From positions 1-33,663 of the forward strand of contig OMHY01000001.1 of the NCBI GenBank assembly GCA_900298985.1: a stretch of DNA of 33,663 nt, written 5' to 3'. Within the stretch, counting starts at the first letter, position 1, and each line of letters starts with the position of its first letter. The notes below the pieces were generated by a model. That model saw only the letters and a list, made by a program, of their open reading frames with translations. It was not told the DNA's origin and ran no database searches. Origin of the DNA: Streptomycetaceae bacterium (GTDB lineage: Bacteria; Actinomycetota; Actinomycetes; Nanopelagicales; Nanopelagicaceae). The position numbers and the translations under genes are program-made. Positions 28,922 to 33,663 of the stretch are shown here, piece by piece.

Positions 28922-30277
28922 GAAAAGTTGAAATAAGGATTCCTTAGTATAGGAATTTATTGATTCTTCTAGAGTTATTGATTGTTCGGAATTCCAGGCA
29001 GGTGCATTTGGATTTTTTGGTGGCTGCCTTGTTACTGGTACATTTAAAGCTAAATTAGGATCTTCGGAGGTCACAGGCCAATCACTACCAAATGCAATCC
29101 GCGCACCGGAATCTAATAGGGATCGCAACTGATATTGGCGATTATTTCTCTCTTCTCCAATTGCTGGCAAAATCAATTTCTCATTCATTACATCTAAATA
29201 ACACCAAAGAGGTTGCATATTTGCAATTACCTCTAACTTCGCGAATCTAGGTAAATCCTGCTGTGAAATTAATTGAGCGTGTGCAATTACAGCCCTGCGA
29301 TCTCTATGCCCATTTTCACTTATTACATTTTCTATTGCATCCAAAGATTGCCTAATAGCCCCATCCCCAATAGCGTGGATATGTAATTGAAAACCTAATT
29401 TATCAAATTCTTTTGTTGCTTGATTAAGTTCTGCATCATCCCAGATTTTTAATCCAAGAGATTTTGGATTGTTTAAATATGGTTCAAGTAAAAAAGCAGT
29501 TCCAGCAGAAAGCGCACCATCAGTTAGGAATTTAATGCTATGGCAAGTTAAATTTTTTCCAGTTAATCTTTTTTTCAATTCTAAAGATTGGGCAAGGAGG
29601 CTTTGCCAATTTTGAGGTGTGGCTAAAAGTGCTAGATTGGTTGGAATTTGGATTACTTCATTCTTTAAAGCAGCTTCATATACGAAAACCAATTCTGGAT
29701 CCACCCAAGCATCCTGCATAGCAACTACATTATGGGATTTATATTTTTCATAAGCCAAAGCAAGTGAGGTTAAATCATCTTGCAAAGTTCTTCGCGGAAC
29801 AAATTTTTCAATTAGATTAATTGCAGATGGCTCTCTTAAAGTTCCAGTTGGATGGCCAGATTTATCTCTAGCTATTTGACCACCTTTAGGATCTGAAGTA
29901 TTTTTATTTAAGTTGGCAATTTCCAATGCCTTGCTGTTAACCCAGATAGTATGAAAATCCATGGCCCGAAGTAATACTGGTCGATCAAGTACCGCTTCAT
30001 CTAGCCATTCTCTTTTGAAGTCACCGTTTGGAATTAAGGCAGCTTCATAAGCTCCACCAACTATCCATTCTAAATTTGGATTTTTCCTGGCAAAGTTTTT
30101 CACCTCATTTATGATCTCTTCAACAGTATTTAGACCAGTCACTTGGGGACCTTGCATTTGGCGCCCTCCAAATACTGGGTGGCAATGAGCATCGACAAAG
30201 TTCAGTTTCTCCCCTGGAACCTGCGAAATTGGGATTTGCCCTTCCATTAGGCAAATATAAAGGTAAAAACAATGCAA
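28913..30277 (-). CDS. YtcJ-type metal-dependent amidohydrolase, lacking both terminal domains
   Basis: Protein of up to 454 residues of the amidohydrolase_3 / YtcJ group (TIM-barrel hydrolases acting on amides or similar bonds; substrate unknown). Metal-site motifs are present: H31-C-H33, a KFLTDG lysine, HIHAIGD, IAHAQL and GSDWPV. Family members usually carry about 60 residues of beta-sandwich before the HxH and about 50 after the last barrel strand (ending in a GKLADLVVLD motif). Here the HxH comes at residue 31 and the protein stops soon after SINSYTKES, so both parts of the sandwich are missing. Start uncertain: TTG 30277 or ATG 30247, neither with a Shine-Dalgarno sequence. It is an antisense-oriented insertion in the spc/alpha cluster, divergent from infA. 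Confidence 0.8.
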   Translation of the reverse strand: MHCFYLYICLMEGQIPISQVPGEKLNFVDAHCHPVFGGRQMQGPQVTGLNTVEEIINEVKNFARKNPNLEWIVGGAYEAALIPNGDFKREWLDEAVLDRPVLLRAMDFHTIWVNSKALEIANLNKNTSDPKGGQIARDKSGHPTGTLREPSAINLIEKFVPRRTLQDDLTSLALAYEKYKSHNVVAMQDAWVDPELVFVYEAALKNEVIQIPTNLALLATPQNWQSLLAQSLELKKRLTGKNLTCHSIKFLTDGALSAGTAFLLEPYLNNPKSLGLKIWDDAELNQATKEFDKLGFQLHIHAIGDGAIRQSLDAIENVISENGHRDRRAVIAHAQLISQQDLPRFAKLEVIANMQPLWCYLDVMNEKLILPAIGEERNNRQYQLRSLLDSGARIAFGSDWPVTSEDPNLALNVPVTRQPPKNPNAPAWNSEQSITLEESINSYTKESLFQLFLI

Positions 30278-30299
30278 AAAATGAGTGACTTTTATGATT

Positions 30300-30332
30300 T
30301 AAAGGGGTATAAGTAGCAGGATTGCCCCTTTA
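30300..30332. promoter_or_regulatory. Inverted repeat in the amidohydrolase-infA divergent region
   Basis: Perfect TAAAGGGG / CCCCTTTA repeat (30300-30307 and 30325-30332) with a 17-base spacer. Its right arm overlaps the infA -35 box, so a protein bound here, or a hairpin in an amidohydrolase transcript, could affect divergent expression. Confidence 0.45.
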
Positions 30333-30351
30333 GACCATTTACCCATAAACT
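30322..30351 (+). promoter_or_regulatory. Probable promoter of infA and the alpha cluster
   Basis: TTGCCC at 30322-30327, 18-base spacer, TAAACT at 30346-30351 (TAnnnT pattern). Transcription would begin near 30358, leaving a leader of about 65 bases with a hairpin before infA. A promoter is needed here because the minus-strand amidohydrolase separates infA from map. Confidence 0.55.
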
Positions 30352-30369
30352 AACCCTCTGCTCTTGGCG

Positions 30370-30389
30370 AGGTAGGCGCATGCCTTCCT
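30370..30389 (+). repeat. Hairpin in the infA leader
   Basis: AGGTAGGC / GCCTTCCT stem with one T-T mismatch and a GCAT loop, between the promoter and the GGGAG ribosome binding site. It is GC-rich compared with its surroundings. Function unknown; it might stabilise the message or bind a regulator. Confidence 0.45.
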
Positions 30390-30422
30390 AGTCAAGTACT
30401 GGCAAAACGAAACGGGAGTATA

Positions 30423-30644
30423 TTGGCTAAAAAAGAAGGCGCCATCGAAATTGAAGGCATCGTTCAAGAAGCTCTGCCAAATGCAATGTTTCGAGTTGAG
30501 TTGAGTAATGGACATAAAGTTCTTGCACACATCAGCGGAAAAGTTCGTCAGAACTATATCCGCATCCTGCCTGAGGATAAAGTGATTGTGGAGTTAAGTC
30601 CTTATGACCTAACTCGCGGTCGAATTATTTATAGATATAAATAA
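30423..30644 (+). CDS. infA: Translation initiation factor IF-1
   Basis: IF-1, 73 residues, an S1-type OB-fold protein that blocks the A site during initiation. [26 protein letters not shown] start and [15 protein letters not shown] ending are canonical. The start is TTG, with GGGAG upstream; most homologues use ATG or GTG, so initiation may be deliberately modest. First gene after the promoter, followed by rpmJ after 57 bases. Confidence 0.97.
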   Translation: MAKKEGAIEIEGIVQEALPNAMFRVELSNGHKVLAHISGKVRQNYIRILPEDKVIVELSPYDLTRGRIIYRYK

Positions 30645-30701
30645 TTCAATAAAAGTTTTAAAGATTTTTGAAAGTAGATTAGAAAACAGAAAGGCAAGAT
30701 T

Positions 30702-30815
30702 GTGAAGGTAAAACCAAGCGTCAAGAAAATTTGCGATAAGTGCAAAGTGATTCGCCGTAATGGTCGCGTGATGGTTATTTGTGACAATCTACGCCACAAG
30801 CAACGTCAAGGTTAA
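30702..30815 (+). CDS. rpmJ: 50S ribosomal protein L36, zinc-binding
   Basis: L36, 37 residues, GTG start with AAAGGC upstream. [14 protein letters not shown] opening and RHKQRQG ending; the zinc ribbon ligands are C11, C14, C27 and H32. This is the C+ form. A 182-base gap with a structured leader follows before rpsM. Confidence 0.97.
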   Translation: MKVKPSVKKICDKCKVIRRNGRVMVICDNLRHKQRQG

Positions 30816-30904
30816 TTGTAAAAAAATTAATATAGTAAAAACTAAATAGAGCACGAGTGATACAAATTTAATTTAAGTTTTTTAAGAACTTTTATTAAAT
30901 CCAC

Positions 30905-30990
30905 CACCAGGATTGAAAGGCTGGTGCTGAAATCAAAAAAGAGGAAGTGATTTCAGATGTATTGCGCAGGACCTTTCAACTAGATAAAGG
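30905..30990 (+). promoter_or_regulatory. Candidate pseudoknot / SD-masking leader of the rpsM operon
   Basis: Three interlocking pairings are seen. Hairpin 1: CACCAG 30905-30910 with CTGGTG 30921-30926. Nested hairpin 2: CTGAAATC 30927-30934 with GATTTCAG 30949-30956. The hairpin 1 loop TTGAAAGG (30913-30920) is perfectly complementary to CCTTTCAA (30972-30979), giving an H-type pseudoknot with a two-base first loop. The same CCTTT (30972-30976) can instead pair with AAAGG (30986-30990), the rpsM Shine-Dalgarno sequence. The two states exclude each other. The setting, just upstream of an operon encoding S13, S11, S4 and alpha, parallels the S4-regulated pseudoknot of the E. coli alpha operon, though the sequence is not obviously the same. 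Confidence 0.6.
30957..30983 (+). other. Possible 8-residue leader peptide before rpsM
   Basis: ATG at 30957 has GAGGAAG nine bases upstream, in the loop of hairpin 2, and encodes eight codons ending at TAG 30981-30983. A ribosome translating it would disrupt the 30972-30979 strand that takes part in both alternative structures. Could be chance; the coincidence with the fold is why it is listed. Confidence 0.3.
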
Positions 30991-30997
30991 AATATAA

Positions 30998-31375
30998 ATG
31001 GCACGTCTCGTTGGCGTTGACCTACCACGTGAAAAGCGGGTAGAAATTGCGCTTACCTATATATTCGGGATTGGCTTAACTAGATCACACGCTACCTTAG
31101 CTGCGACTGGAATTAGCCCAGATACCCGTGTAAAAGATTTGCAAGAAGCTGATCTTGCAAAGTTAAAAGAATTCATTGAAAGCAACTACAAAATTGAAGG
31201 TGATTTACGCCGTGAAGTTGCTGCTGATATTCGTCGCAAAGTTGAAATTCAATGCTATCAAGGTATTCGCCATCGTCGCGGATTGCCGGTGCGCGGACAA
31301 AGAACTCACACCAATGCACGTACTCGTAAAGGGCCACGCGTTGCAATTGCTGGTAAGAAGAAGGAGACCAAGTAA
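30998..31375 (+). CDS. rpsM: 30S ribosomal protein S13
   Basis: S13, 125 residues, in the 30S head contacting P-site tRNA and the 50S subunit. [26 protein letters not shown] start, helix-turn-helix-like core and the basic C-terminal tail ([15 protein letters not shown]) are canonical. AAAGGA six bases before the ATG; this Shine-Dalgarno sequence is part of the candidate switch upstream. The stop overlaps rpsK by one base. Confidence 0.98.
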   Translation: MARLVGVDLPREKRVEIALTYIFGIGLTRSHATLAATGISPDTRVKDLQEADLAKLKEFIESNYKIEGDLRREVAADIRRKVEIQCYQGIRHRRGLPVRGQRTHTNARTRKGPRVAIAGKKKETK

Positions 31376-31812
31376 TGGCTACTGCTAAAAAGGCTGCTGC
31401 AAGTACTGCAAATAAAGGTGCTGCCGCAAAAGGCAAAGTAAAGATGCGCAAGAAGGAAAAGAAAAATGTTGCAGTAGGTCAGGCATACATTAAATCAACC
31501 TTCAACAACACTATTGTTTCAATTACAGATCCAACCGGTGCAGTCATATCCTGGTCCTCTGCCGGTCAAGTTGGATTTAAAGGTTCTCGTAAATCAACTC
31601 CTTATGCCGCACAGATGGCTGCAGAAGCTGCAGCTCGTCGCGCACAAGAGCATGGTTTAAAGAAAGTAGATGTTTTCGTTAAGGGCCCTGGTTCTGGACG
31701 TGAAACTGCAATTCGTTCATTACAAGCAGCAGGTTTAGAGGTTGGAGCAATTCAAGATGTAACTCCAGCTCCACATAATGGCTGCCGTCCACCAAAGCCC
31801 CGCAGAGTTTAA
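31375..31812 (+). CDS. rpsK: 30S ribosomal protein S11
   Basis: S11, 145 residues, on the 30S platform. An Ala/Lys-rich N-terminal extension of about 30 residues precedes the conserved [19 protein letters not shown] core, [13 protein letters not shown] and the [18 protein letters not shown] ending. Overlaps rpsM (TAATG); rpsD follows after 13 bases with AAGGAAGGAA. Confidence 0.98.
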   Translation: MATAKKAAASTANKGAAAKGKVKMRKKEKKNVAVGQAYIKSTFNNTIVSITDPTGAVISWSSAGQVGFKGSRKSTPYAAQMAAEAAARRAQEHGLKKVDVFVKGPGSGRETAIRSLQAAGLEVGAIQDVTPAPHNGCRPPKPRRV

Positions 31813-31825
31813 GGAAGGAATATAA

Positions 31826-32452
31826 ATGGCTCGATATACAGGTGCAGATTGCAAGCGTTGCCGTCGCGAGAAGGTAAAACTATTCCTTAAAGGTTCCAAA
31901 TGTGATGGACCTAAATGTCCAATGGAATCTCGTCCTTATCCACCCGGACAACATGGTCGTGGTCGTGGAAAAGAATCTGAATATTTATTACAGAAGCGTG
32001 AAAAGCAAAAGTGCGCTCGCATTTATGGAGTATTGGAAAGACAATTCCATGGATATTATGAAGAAGCAAGTCGTCGTGCAGGTAAGACCGGTGAAAACCT
32101 TTTGGTGTTGTTGGAAACTCGTTTAGACAATGTGGTTTTCCGTGCAGGTTTTGCTAAGTCACGGGATATGGCTCGTCAATTAGTAAGACATGGACATTTC
32201 CTAGTGAATGGTAAGAAAGTAAATATTCCTTCTTATCGTGTTTCACCAATGGACATCATTGATGTGCTTCCGGGATCAATGGATTTAACTCCATTTATCG
32301 TAGCAAGTGCAGAGTTAGGTGAAAGAGCAATCCCAGCTTGGATGGAGGTTGTAGGTTCACGCCTTCGCATCATCATCCACGCACTACCTACTCGCAGCAT
32401 CATCGATACTCAAGTACAAGAACAACTTATTGTTGAACTTTACTCAAAGTAA
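31826..32452 (+). CDS. rpsD: 30S ribosomal protein S4, zinc-binding (C+) form
   Basis: S4, 208 residues, a primary 16S rRNA binder and decoding-fidelity protein. The S4 RNA-binding domain (ARQLVRHGHFLVNGKKVNIPSYRV) and the RPYPPGQHGRGR segment are present. The N-terminal arm holds C9, C12, C26 and C31, the zinc-binding C+ arrangement, whereas the S4 proteins I recall from Mycobacterium and Streptomyces lack these cysteines. S4 regulates the alpha operon in E. coli, so it is the main candidate ligand of the rpsM leader. The start context AAGGAATATAAATGGC is shared with rpsM. Confidence 0.97.
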   Translation: MARYTGADCKRCRREKVKLFLKGSKCDGPKCPMESRPYPPGQHGRGRGKESEYLLQKREKQKCARIYGVLERQFHGYYEEASRRAGKTGENLLVLLETRLDNVVFRAGFAKSRDMARQLVRHGHFLVNGKKVNIPSYRVSPMDIIDVLPGSMDLTPFIVASAELGERAIPAWMEVVGSRLRIIIHALPTRSIIDTQVQEQLIVELYSK

Positions 32453-32505
32453 TTTTTTTGCAAGTAATTAAATACCCGAACTAAATACAGTCCCCAAAAC
32501 TAGTA

Positions 32506-32529
32506 TGGAGATTAAATAGTGGATCTCCA
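32506..32529 (+). repeat. Hairpin in the rpsD-rpoA gap
   Basis: Perfect TGGAGAT / ATCTCCA stem (32506-32512 with 32523-32529) and a 10-base loop. It directly precedes the AAGGAAGAGAAGG ribosome binding region of rpoA and encloses a GGAG plus a GTG (32519) that opens a 21-codon out-of-frame ORF. No T-tract follows, so it is not a terminator; it could mask the false start or mark an RNA processing site. Confidence 0.5.
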
Positions 32530-32570
32530 AGGAAGAGAAGGTAAAAGCGCTAATTGCACAACGCACCGTC

Positions 32571-33545
32571 TTGTCAGAAGAAGTAGTTAATGAAACTCGT
32601 TCTCGCTTCATTATTGAACCGCTAGAACCAGGTTTTGGTTATACCTTAGGTAATTCACTTCGCAGAACTCTGCTTTCATCTATTCCTGGTGCAGCTGTAA
32701 CCAGCATTAGAGTTACTGGAGCTTTGCATGAATTCCAAACTTTGGAAGGTGTAAAAGAAGATTTAACTGAGATTGTATTAAATATAAAGAACCTAGTACT
32801 TTCATCAGATAATGATGAACCATCTCTACTTTACATTAGAAAAAGTGGTGAAGGGATAGTTACTGGAAATGATATTACCGCTCCCGCGGGAGTAGTTGTA
32901 CATAACCCAGATCATGTAATTGCTTCTCTAAATTCCAAAGCGAATTTTGAAGTGGAATTAACAGTAGAGCGTGGTCGAGGCTATGTAACTGCGGTACAAA
33001 ATAAAGCTGCCGGTGGAGAGATTGGCCGAATTCCAGTGGATTCTATTTATTCTCCTGTATTGCGCGTTTCCTACAAAGTAGAAGCTACTCGTGTAGAACA
33101 GAGAACTGACTTTGATCGTTTAGTAGTGGATGTTGAAACTAAACCTTCAATTCGACCAGCTGATGCTATGGCATCTGCCGGCAAGACTTTGGTTGAGTTA
33201 TTTGGATTAGCTCGAGAATTAAATGTTGATGCTGAAGGTATTGAGATGGGACCATCTGTACAGGATGCTGCGCTCGCAGCTGATCTAGCACTACCTATCG
33301 AAGATCTTGATTTAACTGTACGTTCCTACAATTGCTTGAAGCGTGAAGGAATTCATAGTGTCGGAGAATTAGTTTCTCGTTCCGAAGCAGATTTGATGGA
33401 TATTAGAAATTTTGGTTCTAAATCTATTGATGAAGTAAAGGCCAAATTGCATTCCATGGGGCTAGCGTTAAAAGATTCCCCAATTGGATTTGATCCAACT
33501 AAGCATGCAAATTATGGTGCTGATTTTGATAGTGAACTTGAGTAA
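32571..33545 (+). CDS. rpoA: RNA polymerase alpha subunit (start codon uncertain)
   Basis: Alpha subunit; dimerises to seed polymerase assembly. The N-terminal domain ([22 protein letters not shown]) and C-terminal domain ([20 protein letters not shown]) are complete. From TTG 32571 the protein has 324 residues, but no Shine-Dalgarno sequence precedes that TTG. Upstream in frame lies LIAQRTVL, which matches the usual actinobacterial MLIAQRPTL opening, and the codon in the M position (32547-32549) is GCG, one base from GTG, five bases after GAAGG. The real start is therefore probably 32547, through a non-standard codon or a sequence error. Ends 11 bases before rplQ. Confidence 0.95.
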   Translation: MSEEVVNETRSRFIIEPLEPGFGYTLGNSLRRTLLSSIPGAAVTSIRVTGALHEFQTLEGVKEDLTEIVLNIKNLVLSSDNDEPSLLYIRKSGEGIVTGNDITAPAGVVVHNPDHVIASLNSKANFEVELTVERGRGYVTAVQNKAAGGEIGRIPVDSIYSPVLRVSYKVEATRVEQRTDFDRLVVDVETKPSIRPADAMASAGKTLVELFGLARELNVDAEGIEMGPSVQDAALAADLALPIEDLDLTVRSYNCLKREGIHSVGELVSRSEADLMDIRNFGSKSIDEVKAKLHSMGLALKDSPIGFDPTKHANYGADFDSELE

Positions 33546-33556
33546 GAGGAGAAAAA

Positions 33557-33663
33557 ATGCCAAAGCCTACTAAAGGTCCAAGACTGGGAAGTGGACCAGC
33601 TCATCAAAAAGCAATGTTGGGAACATTAGCAACTCAACTTTTTGCTCATGGAAAAATCACTAC
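33557..33663 (+). CDS. rplQ: 50S ribosomal protein L17, 3' end outside window
   Basis: First 35 codons of L17, which lies near the tunnel exit. [21 protein letters not shown] is typical of actinobacterial L17. AAGAGGAG precedes the ATG. It follows rpoA after 11 bases, the usual last pair of the alpha cluster. Confidence 0.95.
   Translation, partial: MPKPTKGPRLGSGPAHQKAMLGTLATQLFAHGKIT

Noticed and set aside
30875-30891. AAGTT/AACTT hairpin as a terminator after rpmJ
   Set aside because: Five weak A/T-rich pairs in AT-rich DNA; too unstable to call.
32519-32584. 21-codon ORF (GTG 32519) before rpoA as a leader peptide
   Set aside because: Out of frame, overlaps rpoA, start lies within a hairpin loop; product shows no conserved feature.

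Overview
The window is a single contiguous stretch of an actinobacterial core chromosome. It carries the end of rpoB, all of rpoC, then the str, S10, spc and alpha ribosomal clusters, and finally the first codons of rplQ. RpoB, RpoC, S12, L2 and the alpha subunit have actinobacterial-type sequences, and GTG and TTG starts are common. The DNA is AT-rich by eye (roughly 40% GC) and the genes are tightly packed, often overlapping by 1 to 8 bases. This points to a low-GC, streamlined planktonic actinobacterium; an acI/Nanopelagicales-like organism is a reasonable but unproven guess.

Layout: (1) 1-7275, rpoB (5' end outside the window), rpoC and an intrinsic terminator. (2) 7276-11805, an accessory block between rpoC and rpsL: an AHSA1-like SRPBCC protein, an unrecognised 45-residue protein, a convergent GNAT acetyltransferase, a strongly AT-rich intergenic stretch with a possible 32-residue membrane peptide, a large ABC-type AAA_13/RloC-like ATPase cut in two by one in-frame TAG, and an unrecognised 59-residue protein. 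(3) 11806-12139, a GC-rich block, a good promoter and a structured-looking leader for the str operon. (4) 12140-16530, rpsL-rpsG-fusA-tuf and a strong hairpin. (5) 16604-28921, rpsJ-rplC-rplD-rplW-rplB-rpsS-rplV-rpsC-rplP-rpmC-rpsQ-rplN-rplX-rplE-rpsN-rpsH-rplF-rplR-rpsE-rpmD-rplO-secY-adk-map. (6) 28913-30277 on the minus strand, a YtcJ-type amidohydrolase lacking both terminal parts of the usual beta-sandwich. (7) 30322-33663, infA promoter, infA, rpmJ, a leader that can form an H-type pseudoknot, then rpsM-rpsK-rpsD-rpoA-rplQ.

The plus-strand genes make the RNA polymerase core, most ribosomal proteins of both subunits, two elongation factors and IF-1, together with SecY for export, adenylate kinase for nucleotide balance and methionine aminopeptidase for N-terminal processing.

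Four observations stand out. First, the rpsM leader (30905-30990) combines a pseudoknot with a competing hairpin that would mask the rpsM Shine-Dalgarno sequence, so it looks like a ribosomal-protein riboregulator. Second, a probable RloC-type anticodon nuclease gene with one amber codon sits inside the translation gene cluster. Third, the conserved rpoA N-terminus starts at a GCG codon where a GTG is expected. Fourth, there are several small proteins and inverted repeats that the standard gene set does not explain. No tRNA, rRNA, CRISPR array, transposase or integrase was seen.
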